Origin: Kaistella palustris DSM 21579
Lineage (GTDB): Bacteria; Bacteroidota; Bacteroidia; Flavobacteriales; Weeksellaceae
Direction: 5' to 3'
Assembly (NCBI RefSeq): GCF_000422265.1
Contig: NZ_KE383813.1
Coordinates: 235,919-299,918 of the forward strand
Length of the DNA: 64,000 bases
The translations under genes were made by a program, and so were the position numbers. The notes beneath the pieces are model-generated. The model made no database searches. It was not told where the DNA came from and worked only from the letters and a program-made list of their open reading frames with translations. Positions 25,021-34,201 of the stretch are shown piece after piece. Positions within the stretch are counted from its first letter, which is position 1. Every line of letters begins with the position of its first letter.

Positions 25021-25045
25021 GCACGGATTGCAAATCCGCGCTATC
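25021..25045 (-). repeat. REP-like repeat upstream of the RAYT start
   Basis: GCACGGATTGCAAATCCGCG, the inverted orientation of the main unit, 85 bp before the RAYT start codon (upstream on the minus strand). Confidence 0.8.
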
Positions 25046-25096
25046 GATGTCCCCGCTATCGATGTCGTTTCAAATCTGTTCTTCTGTCTGATGTGT

Positions 25097-25252
25097 GATG
25101 TCGCAGATTTCCAACCGTGATTCGATGTCGCGGATGTCGCGGATTTCCAATCCGTGATTCGATGTCGCGGATTTGCAATCCGTGATCTGATGTCGCGGAC
25201 TTGCAATCCGTGACTAAACTCACCTCTGATGTCGCGGATTTGCAATCCGTGA
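25097..25252 (+). repeat. Cluster of five to six REP-like repeats
   Basis: Units near 25097, 25133, 25161, 25189 and 25228, each a variant of GATGTCGCGGATTTGCAAT then CCGTGA, some with TTCC in place of TTGC. A partial unit (GATGTCGCGGAT) lies at about 25124. Two copies are followed by ACTAAACTCACC, the sequence that normally joins the repeat to a RAYT 3' end. Confidence 0.85.
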
Positions 25253-25258
25253 CTAAAC

Positions 25259-25390
25259 TCACCCCATAAAACCCATAAAACCATCCAAAGGACCTTCTAA
25301 ATCAGCATAATTTCTGGCACTGCTGAAATAATAATCCTCCGCTTTCGCAATAACCTTTACTTCCGCAGAATTTCTGATTTGCTCAACCTA
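25259..25390 (-). pseudogene. RAYT 3'-end fragment 2
   Basis: Minus-strand reading gives EQIRNSAEVKVIAKAEDYYF then SSARNYADLEGPLDGFMGFMG and TGA at 25259-25261. It is a truncated third copy of the transposase C-terminus. Its REP neighbours lie on the 3' side, as for the other two copies. Confidence 0.72.
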
Positions 25391-25466
25391 CTGCATATTG
25401 ATTTATTGTGAAAACTCTTAAATATTAGTTTAAACCCACAAAACTGCGTAAGGAATTTTACATAAA

Positions 25467-25488
25467 AAAACGCCTTCTCAGGCGTTTT
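25467..25488 (-). terminator. Terminator of the small lipoprotein gene
   Basis: AAAACGCC and GGCGTTTT pair around TTCTCA. On the minus strand the stem is followed by a run of seven T. It lies 10 bp after the stop at 25499. Confidence 0.82.
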
Positions 25489-25498
25489 GTAATGTGTA

Positions 25499-25714
25499 TC
25501 ATTTTTTCATCAGCGAATCTGTGGAAGCCGGTGGGTCGCTCGGCACTAATGCATTTGCACTGTCTGTTTTTAAAGAATCATCTTCATGATTCTGGATCAG
25601 TGCATCGCGGGTTTCCGCATAATTCGCGGGTTCGGTGTTTGCGGGATTCTCTTTCTGCGAACAGCTAACCGACGCCAATCCCAATAACAGTAAACTAAAA
25701 ACAGTTGATTTCAT
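25499..25714 (-). CDS. Small hypothetical lipoprotein
   Basis: A 71-aa protein beginning MKSTVFSLLLLGLASVSCSQ, with lipobox SVSC and the cysteine at residue 18. The remainder is Ser/Asp/Ala/Pro-rich and probably disordered. The open frame extends upstream to 25768, but ATG 25714 starts the signal peptide. No function can be assigned; a similar small lipoprotein is at 7485-7775. Confidence 0.7.
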   Translation of the reverse strand: MKSTVFSLLLLGLASVSCSQKENPANTEPANYAETRDALIQNHEDDSLKTDSANALVPSDPPASTDSLMKK

Positions 25715-25882
25715 AACAGTATTTTTATTAGTGAATAGTAAATAATTAACAGAATTAAAAATCGCCACAAAAACCGCACCTTTTCAGTCACAGACACTTT
25801 TTTTTGCTGAACAAAGAAACAGATTAAGGATTCCCGAAAATACATTCTAGAACAGCACAACGGGTGACACCTGAAAAAAAAC

Positions 25883-26062
25883 CTAGCCTTTTCGGTAAAA
25901 GAAAAACAATATGGATCCCAGGATCGGCATAAACAGGCAGACCAGAATCCACAGGATTTTGGCGGATAAAGTATAGGAACTTCGAAGGATTTCCATCAAA
26001 CTGAAAATAAATGCGGCCAGAAACAGAATTCCGAAAACGTAATAGTACACTTGTGTGTTCAT
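25883..26062 (-). CDS. Small PLDc_N-type membrane protein
   Basis: A 59-aa frame reading MNTQVYYYVFGILFLAAFIF, then two-segment topology ending WILVCLFMPILGSILFFFYR and KG. This is the pattern of the PLDc_N (phospholipase D nuclease N-terminal) family, where a W-x(n)-P-x-(I/L)-G-x-(I/L) motif in the second helix precedes a basic end. Such stand-alone proteins are widespread; their role is unknown. It lies about 170 bp upstream of the small lipoprotein on the same strand. Confidence 0.75.
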   Translation of the reverse strand: MNTQVYYYVFGILFLAAFIFSLMEILRSSYTLSAKILWILVCLFMPILGSILFFFYRKG

Positions 26063-26527
26063 CGTGATTTTCAGCTTCTCTTAAATTATTCTACAGCAGC
26101 CGGAAAGAGAAGCTCTTATTAAATTCCGTCTGTTTCGGGGTTATTGTTTTCAAACATTTAGCGCATACATGAATTTAGATTAGTCTGTGTTAATTCTTTC
26201 TCCACCATGTTGATTCTCTTCATCTTTAGAGTTAACCAAGCTTTGCCTGTAGAGTAAGCTTTTTTAGCTTTTGAATAAAGCTTACTGGCACTCCGGTTGG
26301 TTGACGTTCTGAACGGGAATGTGCCAGCGCCGCAACCTTTTAGTTTACGCATCAAAATTTGCCCCAAAACAATATAAACAGACAAAAAGTTTATATTTTT
26401 AATACACTGGTGCTCAAACATTTTAAAAATAAAAGTTTGCAGAATTCGTGAATTGAGCAATATGTCTTCTGGTCTGTGAGCCGTTTTTTTCTAAATTTAG
26501 CTACATCAAAAATCCAAAAATTTTATT
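26063..26527. other. Intergenic region without a supported gene
   Basis: Holds a 9-bp perfect inverted repeat (GTAAGCTTT at 26254-26262, AAAGCTTAC at 26277-26285) of unknown role, and a promoter-like TAAATTTA at 26492-26499 before the delta-60 gene. A 64-aa minus-strand frame from 26352 exists but has no recognisable features. Confidence 0.5.
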
Positions 26528-28060
26528 ATGAAAAAGACTTTTATCAGCTTCATGTTTGCGACATGTGGTCTGTTCCTGAACGCTCAGTCAGGAAGTTTAG
26601 ACAACAGTTTCAACCAAACTGGCATTTTAAGTGGAAACTATTCCACCGGAAACAATTCAGGTGACGCTTTGGCGGTGCAGCCCGACGGCAAAATTATCGT
26701 GGCCGGTGCGACCGGCTCGTCGTCTGCAATCAAAGTAGGCGTTAACCGGCACAATGCCGACGGAAGCCTCGACACCACCTTTGGCACAAACGGCAAGATC
26801 AGTTTTTCGAGCGGGTGGATTAAATCTTTTGTAAAGGAGATTGTAGTGCAGCCCGATGGCAAGATCGTGCTGGCAGGTTACCGTTGGGATGATTCTACAG
26901 GCGATTTTGTGCTGGTACGTTTAAATCCGGACGGAAGCTTCGACAATACATTCGGCACGGCGGGCATCGCCATAATTGATGGTGGCCAGACTGAAGTTTC
27001 AGAGTCTTTCGCCATGACCAACGAAGGTGATTTTATTTTGTCGGGCTATGTAAATGATCATTTTTCGATGGCGAAAGTAAAAAGTGACGGCACAATCGAT
27101 ACCGCTTTCGGTACCGATGGCTGGGTGATCACCGAATTCGGCCAACTCGCCAGTTACAGTAAAAGTATCGCGATAACCTCAGAAGGACGCATAATCCTCG
27201 GGGGAATGATTCTCGATGTTTTCGAAAATAAATTTAAATACGGTATTGCTGCGTACCATCCTGACGGAACTATTGATACCTCTTTTGGTGAAGATGGCAA
27301 ACTGAACTTCCACGTGGGACCTGAAAACGATAACGACTTTGGTGTAAAGGTAATTGCGCTGAAAGACGGCAAAATACTTATCGGTGGCCATTCATGGTAT
27401 GCAACACAACCCTTGCGCTATGAACTTGTGGTGGCAAGGCTGAATGCTGACGGCAGTTTTGATTCGACCTACGGCACCGATGGATTCTTTAGAACCAGAC
27501 TTGTAGAAAATGGCGAAAGTTATCTGGCAGATATGGCGCTCCAGGCAGATGGGAAACTTGTACTTGCCGGTGCGGCAAATCAGGGCAGCGCTTACGATTC
27601 CGGTTTGGCGCGCGTTACCGCTGACGGTCATTTGGATGCTTCTTTTGGAGATAAAGGTAAAGTGTTTCTGCACATCGCCGGCACCACCTACAGTGAGATT
27701 TATAAAGTCATTCTCCAGCCCGACGGCAAAATCATGGTTTCCGGAGATATGGCACCTGCGGGTTCGCCGGTCCAGTATTTCCTCGCACGCTTCCTCGATA
27801 AAACTTTGGCGGTTCAGAATGCAAGTACTGCTGCTGCACAACTCTACCCTAATCCCGCTTCTGATCAGCTACATTTTAATTTTGAGAAAAGCGGCAAAGA
27901 ACACGACGCAGAAATTTACAATATGGCCGGTCAAAAGGTGATGACGGCGAAGGTAAGTTCAAAGTCAAGCCTTAATATTTCGAAACTTGCTGTCGGAAGT
28001 TATATCGTAAACCTCATGAGCGACGGAAAATTAACCACGCTTCGTTTCATTAAAAAATAA
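26528..28060 (+). CDS. Secreted delta-60-repeat protein with T9SS C-terminal signal
   Basis: The 510-aa protein starts MKKTFISFMFATCGLFLNAQ (Sec signal). It is built of about seven delta-60 repeats, recognisable by alternating QPDGKIIVAG and DGSLDTTFGTNGK-type sequences, which usually form a beta-propeller-like body. The end (AQLYPNPASDQLHFNFEKSG to VGSYIVNLMSDGKLTTLRFI) is a type A sorting domain for the type IX secretion system. Function unknown; probably an exported surface protein. A terminator follows. Confidence 0.9.
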   Translation: MKKTFISFMFATCGLFLNAQSGSLDNSFNQTGILSGNYSTGNNSGDALAVQPDGKIIVAGATGSSSAIKVGVNRHNADGSLDTTFGTNGKISFSSGWIKSFVKEIVVQPDGKIVLAGYRWDDSTGDFVLVRLNPDGSFDNTFGTAGIAIIDGGQTEVSESFAMTNEGDFILSGYVNDHFSMAKVKSDGTIDTAFGTDGWVITEFGQLASYSKSIAITSEGRIILGGMILDVFENKFKYGIAAYHPDGTIDTSFGEDGKLNFHVGPENDNDFGVKVIALKDGKILIGGHSWYATQPLRYELVVARLNADGSFDSTYGTDGFFRTRLVENGESYLADMALQADGKLVLAGAANQGSAYDSGLARVTADGHLDASFGDKGKVFLHIAGTTYSEIYKVILQPDGKIMVSGDMAPAGSPVQYFLARFLDKTLAVQNASTAAAQLYPNPASDQLHFNFEKSGKEHDAEIYNMAGQKVMTAKVSSKSSLNISKLAVGSYIVNLMSDGKLTTLRFIKK

Positions 28061-28085
28061 CAGTCCAGTAATTTAAATCTTAAAG

Positions 28086-28112
28086 CCGGTGATCTGATCA
28101 TCGGTTTTTTTT
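28086..28112 (+). terminator. Terminator of the delta-60-repeat gene
   Basis: CCGGTGA and TCATCGG pair (one G-U pair) around TCTGA, followed by eight T. Confidence 0.75.
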
Positions 28113-28285
28113 GTGAAGATCCTAATCAATTTTGGTCACATGTTCACAAATTGTTCTGAAGTATTTTTTTAAAAAAATCAACTGAGCGAATAGAATTTCT
28201 TAAATAAATGACTTCAACATCCGACCAAAATCAGGTACAACATCTGCCCAAGATTTTCATTAAGAATAATTTAAATTCTGTTTTG

Positions 28286-28293
28286 TACATTTG
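28286..28293 (+). promoter_or_regulatory. -7 promoter box for the AI-2E family gene
   Basis: TACATTTG, a full match to TAnnTTTG, 18 bp before the GTG start. The leader would be very short. Confidence 0.5.
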
Positions 28294-28310
28294 AGACAAA
28301 TCCCTTTGCT

Positions 28311-29417
28311 GTGCGAAATCTCTTTAAAAAAATTACGATCCATCAGTTGCTTCTTTTGCTGGCACTTGGGATTATGCTGTTCGATATTTTTGTGCTGAAC
28401 TATTTTCTCTCCGGCCTTCTTGGTGCAGTTACTTTATATGTCCTCACCCGGAGTTTTTACCGCAAACTCGTCGAGCAGCGCGGCTGGAAAAAAAATCTGG
28501 CGGTGGCCTTCATTTTCATTTTACTGATCATCAGTTTTGGGATTCCGCTGTGGGTTTTGATCGATATTCTGGTGCCGAAGATCAATGAACTTATCAGCGA
28601 CCGCGATCTGGTGGTAGAAAAATTTCATTCAGTCCAGATCTTTCTTCAGAATAACGAATTTCTAAAACGGTTTGATTTTTCATTTTCTAATGAGCGCATC
28701 CTGAAAATTGTAAACACGGCGATTTCTTACATTCCCTCCACGCTGAATGCTGTGGGCCAGATCTTCGCCAATATTTTTGTGGCACTTTTTATCTTGTATT
28801 ATATGCTCATCAACACCAGAACTATGGAGGCTGATTTTAAAGAAATGCTGCCGCTTTCTACCAGGAGCAAGCAATATTTCATTAAACAAAATGCAGATCT
28901 TATACGCTCGAATGCATACGGAATTCCCATCATCGCATTTGCTCAGGGACTTATCGCGATCCTGGGCTATTATATTTTCGGTGTGCACAATGCCATATTC
29001 TGGGGTTTGCTTACCGGCGCCGCGTCAATACTTCCGGTGGTAGGTACCATGTTCGTATGGATTCCCGTCTCCATTTACCAGATTGCAACCGGTGATGTAA
29101 ACAGCGGGCTTTTTCTCGCCATTTACTGTCTGATTCTTGTAGGTTCTATTGATAATATTCTGCGCTTCACTGTTCTGAAAAAGATGGCGGACATTCATCC
29201 TTTAATTACAGTTTTCGGCGTGCTGCTGGGTTTGAAACTTTTCGGCGTAATGGGGCTGGTTTTCGGGCCGGTGCTTCTTTCGTTGCCCGGAATTTTCTAT
29301 AAAGTGTTGAAAATGGAGCGGAACCAAGCCAAGTCTCCGACAAATTCAAATACTGCAGAAGAACAGTTTCCAACTGCACCAACCGGTGAGGACCGTGCGG
29401 AAAGCACAGAACTTTAA
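28311..29417 (+). CDS. AI-2E family transporter (PerM/YdiK-type)
   Basis: A 368-aa protein with about eight membrane segments in the AI-2E family arrangement: an N-terminal pair of helices, a soluble loop (residues 85-140) and the C-terminal hallmark GLLTGAASILPVVGTMFVWIP followed by HPLITVFGVLLGLKLFGVMG-like sequence and GPVLLSLP. Relatives include the quorum-signal exporter TqsA and Na+/H+ antiporters; the substrate cannot be decided. Translation starts at GTG. The last 40 residues are a polar Ser/Thr/Glu tail. Confidence 0.9.
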   Translation: MRNLFKKITIHQLLLLLALGIMLFDIFVLNYFLSGLLGAVTLYVLTRSFYRKLVEQRGWKKNLAVAFIFILLIISFGIPLWVLIDILVPKINELISDRDLVVEKFHSVQIFLQNNEFLKRFDFSFSNERILKIVNTAISYIPSTLNAVGQIFANIFVALFILYYMLINTRTMEADFKEMLPLSTRSKQYFIKQNADLIRSNAYGIPIIAFAQGLIAILGYYIFGVHNAIFWGLLTGAASILPVVGTMFVWIPVSIYQIATGDVNSGLFLAIYCLILVGSIDNILRFTVLKKMADIHPLITVFGVLLGLKLFGVMGLVFGPVLLSLPGIFYKVLKMERNQAKSPTNSNTAEEQFPTAPTGEDRAESTEL

Positions 29418-29463
29418 ATTTTCGCTGACTTTCTTTAATGAAGATTATCAGCCTTATTATTTA

Positions 29464-30615
29464 TCATTTAATGATTCGCGGAATGTCGGCCGAGATACGT
29501 GTCAGCAACTCATAATTTAACATATTGCTGTAGTCGCTGAAAGAGGCGACGGTAAGTTTATTATCGGCCTGGTCACCGATCAGCACCACCTCATCACCGC
29601 GCTTAACCTCCGGCAGATAAGTTACTTCTACCACCATCATATTCATATTGATGCTGCCTATGACTACGCACCGCTCGCCATTAATTAAAACCCGGCCTAC
29701 ATTGCTGAGGTTGCGGCTGTAGCCGTGCGCGTAACCTACGGGAACTGTCGCGATCTTCATATTCTCGTCGGCCATAAAACTTGTGCCATAACCTACAAAT
29801 TCACCGCGCTTTACTTTTTTCACACTCATTACCTGACTTTTCCAGCTGATAACGCGTTTCAGCGGATCAATATTTTTGCGCTTTCTGTTATAAAAATCCA
29901 CCAGCACTTCAGCACTGGACCAAAAACCATACTGCATGATCCCGATGCGCACCATATCGTACTGCGTTTCCGGATACATCATAGCCGCGGCAGAACACGC
30001 AGCGTGCCTTTGCAGCGGTTTTAAATCTACTGCACAAAACTGCCTGTAAATTTCATCGAAAGCGGCGATCTGGTTTTTAATCCGGAAGTAGTTGGCGATG
30101 CTTTCCGCTCCTGCAAAATGCGTACATAACCCTTTGAACTCGATGTGATCTTTATTTTTTCTGAGAAAATCCTGCACCCATTTTATTTCTGTTTTGTTGA
30201 AGCCGGTGCGGTTCATGCCGGTTTCCACCTCAATGTGAACAGTGGCCTTCATCTTGAGTTTCTTTGCTACGGCAGCAGCGGCAGTTAGGCGGTGCTTTTC
30301 AAAAACAAAGAATTCCACTTTATTCTCAATGCTCCATTTCAGATCTTTTCCTTCATCGAGCCAACCCATGATCATCACTGTGGCCTTTCCTGCCGCAACA
30401 GATTTCACACGCCGTGCTTCCTGACTGTCGAAAACCGAGAAATGGTCCACGTTTTCAGCAAGTGCAATCTGCACGAACTCCTCTATCGAGTGTCCGTACG
30501 CGTTACCTTTTACGACCGACGAAATAACCGGTCTATTTTTAAAATGGTTACGAAGGAACTGCATATTTGAGCGGTAAGCGGTAGAATCCAACTCCAGAAA
30601 TGAATTATTGTGCAT
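29464..30615 (-). CDS. alr: Alanine racemase
   Basis: The 383-aa PLP enzyme has the PLP-binding lysine in SSVVKGNAYGHSIEE (near residue 38) and the catalytic tyrosine region VGYGTSFMA. It makes D-alanine for peptidoglycan. It is a free-standing Alr, not the MurF-Alr fusion found in many Bacteroidota. It overlaps the upstream M20 amidohydrolase gene by 11 bp, so the two are translationally coupled. Confidence 0.95.
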   Translation of the reverse strand: MHNNSFLELDSTAYRSNMQFLRNHFKNRPVISSVVKGNAYGHSIEEFVQIALAENVDHFSVFDSQEARRVKSVAAGKATVMIMGWLDEGKDLKWSIENKVEFFVFEKHRLTAAAAVAKKLKMKATVHIEVETGMNRTGFNKTEIKWVQDFLRKNKDHIEFKGLCTHFAGAESIANYFRIKNQIAAFDEIYRQFCAVDLKPLQRHAACSAAAMMYPETQYDMVRIGIMQYGFWSSAEVLVDFYNRKRKNIDPLKRVISWKSQVMSVKKVKRGEFVGYGTSFMADENMKIATVPVGYAHGYSRNLSNVGRVLINGERCVVIGSINMNMMVVEVTYLPEVKRGDEVVLIGDQADNKLTVASFSDYSNMLNYELLTRISADIPRIIK

Positions 30616-31741
30616 CGATAAGTTGACTTATTTTATAAAACATGGTGGCACCCGTTTCTGTAATCTCGTCCGGGAAATCGTAATCAGGATTATGGAGCGC
30701 CGGTGTATTTTCACCACTTCCTACACCAAACATCGCGCCTTTATAATGCTCGGTGAAAATGCCGAAATCCTCGCCCCAACTGAATGGAAATTCCATTTCC
30801 TTTAAATTTAAATTTAAACTGCCGGCAGCTTTCCTGATCAGATCAACTGCCGCAGGATCGTTTTCGTTAGCGCTGAAACTTTGAGTCCACATTATTTCCG
30901 GTTTCAATCCACGTTTTAATGCCGTTTCAGTGGCTATGGTTTCAAGTTCCTGTTCCAGTTCTTTCATTTCTTTATTTGCGGCGCGGCGAACAGTATAATG
31001 CACTTCGCCATAACCCGCCGAAACTCCATAATCCGGCGTACCCATTTTTATGCAGACTGGTGTCATGACCGTGAATTTCTCCTTTGCAGGATCGCTCTGC
31101 ATCACATCCTGAAATTTTTGAATGATCTCCGAAATAGCTACTGCAGGATTATGCCCGTTCTGTGGTTCGCCGGCATGCGCTGTTTTTCCATAAAGTTTTA
31201 TTATAATTGAATTCACGGCACAGGTAAATGTATGGTCCTTGACGATGATCTCATGCATAGGAGCACCCGGAATATTATGTAGCGCAAAAACCAGATCGGG
31301 AGTAAGTTTCCTGAAATTTTCATCATTGAAAATTGCCACTGCGCCCTGCCCGTTTTCTTCCGCAGGTTGAAAAAGCAGCAGGATTTTGGTGTGCTGCATT
31401 CTTTTAGCATGAAGTTTTTTGGCCAGTGCACACATAATACTCATATGTCCGTCGTGGCCGCACTTGTGCGAAACCTCATCAATTCTTGATTTATGAGCGA
31501 AACCGTTTGTTTCCTGAATGGGAAGCGCGTCGAGTTCGCACCGGAACATGACTGTTTTGAAGGCCGTTTTTTCAGACTGGTATACTGCAATAATACCGGT
31601 TCCGGTTCCAAGGTTTTCGATAAGCTGATCTGGTGCGTAATTTTTTAAAAATGAAGAAATTGATTTGGCAGTTTCAAATTCTTTATCCGAGAGTTCCGGA
31701 TTTTGGTGTAGGTTTTTCCTAAGCGCGAGAATATCATTCAT
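30605..31741 (-). CDS. M20D amidohydrolase (hippurate/N-acyl-amino-acid hydrolase type)
   Basis: A 378-aa metallopeptidase with the M20D metal ligands VSHKCGHDGHMSIM, the catalytic block LLFQPAEENGQGA, and HNIPGAPM. The C-terminal GVGSGENTPALHNPDYDFPD holds the last His ligand. Family members release amino acids from N-acyl conjugates. The natural substrate is unknown. Its stop overlaps the alr start by 11 bp, which suggests joint expression with D-alanine synthesis. Confidence 0.9.
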   Translation of the reverse strand: MNDILALRKNLHQNPELSDKEFETAKSISSFLKNYAPDQLIENLGTGTGIIAVYQSEKTAFKTVMFRCELDALPIQETNGFAHKSRIDEVSHKCGHDGHMSIMCALAKKLHAKRMQHTKILLLFQPAEENGQGAVAIFNDENFRKLTPDLVFALHNIPGAPMHEIIVKDHTFTCAVNSIIIKLYGKTAHAGEPQNGHNPAVAISEIIQKFQDVMQSDPAKEKFTVMTPVCIKMGTPDYGVSAGYGEVHYTVRRAANKEMKELEQELETIATETALKRGLKPEIMWTQSFSANENDPAAVDLIRKAAGSLNLNLKEMEFPFSWGEDFGIFTEHYKGAMFGVGSGENTPALHNPDYDFPDEITETGATMFYKISQLIDAQ

Positions 31742-31947
31742 AAAAGAATTTTAAAAATTATATTGATTTTCAGTAATATTATCAGAGATAAAAATTGAGT
31801 ACAACGCCTTAAAATAATAAATATAAAATAAAGTTGGCCTTTAAAATTAGGGCTGGAAACTAAAACACCAAAATACTTTAGCTTAAAAATTGAATGTTTA
31901 CTTTAGCAAAGAGTAAAATAACTGCTTGGATGATCCCGAAAAATACG

Positions 31948-34050
31948 ATGAAGCACACCCATATTTACGATAAAGATGGCCGGCAGATCTGCTGCACCGA
32001 GGAAGAGAAAATAAACAAAACTGCAGATGAAAAGCTGATACAAAAATTAGGAAAGGAAGCTGTGCCTGTCATTTCCAAAAAAGTAAAGGAAAGACATCGT
32101 AAAAACGACGGCCATTTTCACGGTACCAGATTCAAAGAAGAACTGGATCACAACCACGACGGCCATGATCATGATCATACTGCAGGTGATCAAAGCAATT
32201 TTCAGCTTTTTCTGCCGAGCATCATTTCCCTGATTCTGCTTCTAACTGCACTTGCGCTGGATCACCTTATTCCCCAGAACTGGTTTCGCGATTATGTGCG
32301 GATTGCATGGTACGCTCTCGCCTATTTGCCTGTAGGTCTGCCGGTGATGAAAGAGGCAGTGAAAAGTGCCATAAAAGGCGGAATTTTTTCTGAATTTTTC
32401 TTGATGACCATCGCTACTGTAGGTGCTTTTGCGTTGGGTGAATATCCGGAAGGTGTGGCCGTTATGCTTTTTTATTCGGTAGGTGAAGTTTTTCAGACAC
32501 TGGCGGTGACCCGAGCGAAGGCAAACATAAAAACCCTGCTGGACCAGCGTCCTGAGGAAGTGACAATCCTTGAAAACAATATTCCCAAAACCATTAAAGC
32601 TGATCAGACGAAGATTGGCAATATCATTCAGTTAAAACCTGGTGAAAAACTAGGCCTGGACGGTGAACTGCTTTCGAAAAGCTCTTCTTTTGATACCTCA
32701 GCGCTTACCGGCGAAAGTAAACCCGATACAAAACTTGCTGGTGATTCAGTGTACGCCGGCATGATCAATTTGAATACAGTTTCACAGGTAAAAGTGACCA
32801 CAGATTTCAGCGATTCAAAATTATCGAAAATCCTGGAATTGGTACAGAATGCCACCGCTCAGAAAGCACCAACCGAACTTTTCATCAGAAAATTCGCCAG
32901 GATCTATACACCGATCGTAGTTCTGCTGGCAATTTTGATCTGTTTGCTGCCGGCTATTTTTGTAGAGAATTACATTTTCGGCCAATGGCTGTACAGGGCT
33001 TTGGTATTCCTGGTCATCTCCTGCCCGTGCGCTTTGGTGATCAGTATCCCGCTCGGATATTTTGGTGGCATTGGTGCAGCGAGTAAGCATGGGATTTTAT
33101 TTAAAGGCAGTAATTTTCTCGACCTCATCGCAACGGTGCAAAATGTGGTGATGGATAAAACCGGAACCATGACCGAAGGTGTTTTCCAGGTGCAGAAAGT
33201 GACGATGAAACCCGAGTTCGATAAAACCAAAATTTTGAATATGGTCAATGCGCTGGAAAGCAAAAGTACCCACCCGATTGGTGCGGCTATTCACAATTTT
33301 GCAGGAACTGTTGATCCGGGCATTCACTTTTCTGCTGTAGAAGAAATTCCGGGTCACGGTTTGCGGGGCATCATTAATGAAAAAGAATTATTAGCAGGAA
33401 ATTTTAAACTTCTTGACCGGTTTAAAGTTTCCTACACAGAGACCGACTCACTTACCGACACAGTGATCGCAATTGCTTACGACGGCAAGTTCGCAGGCTT
33501 TATCACCATTGCCGACAAAATAAAAGCTGACGCGCAACAAACCATCGACCGGCTGAAGAAGCTGGGTGTGGCTACTACCATGCTGAGTGGCGATAAAGAT
33601 TCGGTGGTGCAGGCTGTGGCAAAAAAACTCGGTATTGAGAAAGCTTTTGGCGGGCTTTTACCCGAAGACAAAGTAAAGAAGATCAAAGAAATCAAAGCGA
33701 GGAAAGAAAGTGTGGCTTTTGTCGGCGATGGCGTAAACGATGCGCCCGTCGTAGCACTTAGTGATGTGGGAATTGCCATGGGCGGTTTGGGAAGCGATGC
33801 GACGATAGAGGCTGCCGATATAGTAATTCAGGATGATAAGCCCTCAAAAATTCCTGTGGCGATCAACATTGGGAAACAAACAAAAATGATCGTTTGGCAG
33901 AATATCACCCTTGCGTTTATAGTGAAAGCCGCAGTTTTGGTATTAGGCGCCGGTGGTTTGGCAACGATGTGGGAAGCGGTTTTCGCGGATGTAGGTGTTG
34001 CATTGCTAGCCATTTTAAATGCCGTACGGATCCAAAAAATGAAATTTTAA
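31948..34050 (+). CDS. Heavy-metal translocating P1B-type ATPase (Zn/Cd/Co-like)
   Basis: The N-terminus is His-rich (HNHDGHDHDH) and lacks an HMA domain. Then follow the actuator loop (DTSALTGES), the P1B metal motif SCPCALVISIPLGYFGG, the phosphorylation site MDKTGTMTEG, the HP motif (STHPIGAAI) and the hinge VGDGVNDAPVVALSDVGIAMG. The CPC motif and the C-terminal helix sequence fit ZntA/CadA-type export of divalent metals. An upstream in-frame start at 31894 exists; MKHTHIYDKDG from 31948 is a more natural N-terminus (700 aa). No metal regulator gene is adjacent. Confidence 0.92.
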   Translation: MKHTHIYDKDGRQICCTEEEKINKTADEKLIQKLGKEAVPVISKKVKERHRKNDGHFHGTRFKEELDHNHDGHDHDHTAGDQSNFQLFLPSIISLILLLTALALDHLIPQNWFRDYVRIAWYALAYLPVGLPVMKEAVKSAIKGGIFSEFFLMTIATVGAFALGEYPEGVAVMLFYSVGEVFQTLAVTRAKANIKTLLDQRPEEVTILENNIPKTIKADQTKIGNIIQLKPGEKLGLDGELLSKSSSFDTSALTGESKPDTKLAGDSVYAGMINLNTVSQVKVTTDFSDSKLSKILELVQNATAQKAPTELFIRKFARIYTPIVVLLAILICLLPAIFVENYIFGQWLYRALVFLVISCPCALVISIPLGYFGGIGAASKHGILFKGSNFLDLIATVQNVVMDKTGTMTEGVFQVQKVTMKPEFDKTKILNMVNALESKSTHPIGAAIHNFAGTVDPGIHFSAVEEIPGHGLRGIINEKELLAGNFKLLDRFKVSYTETDSLTDTVIAIAYDGKFAGFITIADKIKADAQQTIDRLKKLGVATTMLSGDKDSVVQAVAKKLGIEKAFGGLLPEDKVKKIKEIKARKESVAFVGDGVNDAPVVALSDVGIAMGGLGSDATIEAADIVIQDDKPSKIPVAINIGKQTKMIVWQNITLAFIVKAAVLVLGAGGLATMWEAVFADVGVALLAILNAVRIQKMKF

Positions 34051-34190
34051 ACATTTATTTTCCAAGGATTAAACCCCGATTTAATTTTATTTAAAAGGGT
34101 GCCATATACAGCAATTTAATACTGATAATTTTCACCTTGCAATTCGATTTCTGTCAGCACAAAATTCATGGGTCACGTTTCGTTATTGAT

Positions 34191-34198
34191 TATCTTTG
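34191..34198 (+). promoter_or_regulatory. -7 promoter box almost touching the pentapeptide gene start
   Basis: TATCTTTG matches TAnnTTTG and ends only 3 bp before ATG 34202. If used, the transcript would be essentially leaderless. Confidence 0.45.
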
Positions 34199-34201
34199 AG
34201 C

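Noticed and set aside
22835-25252. CRISPR array in the REP region
   Set aside because: Units are unevenly spaced, in both orientations, and adjoin RAYT sequences. They fit REP elements.
24937-25284. N-terminal extension of the RAYT frame (about 116 aa with repeated HGLQIRDIR-type segments)
   Set aside because: It is the translation of tandem REP repeats in an open frame. The natural RAYT N-terminus starts at ATG 24936.
26158-26460. 100-aa minus-strand ORF
   Set aside because: No recognisable domain, odd composition and overlap with an inverted repeat. A 64-aa inner frame from 26352 is possible, but nothing supports it.
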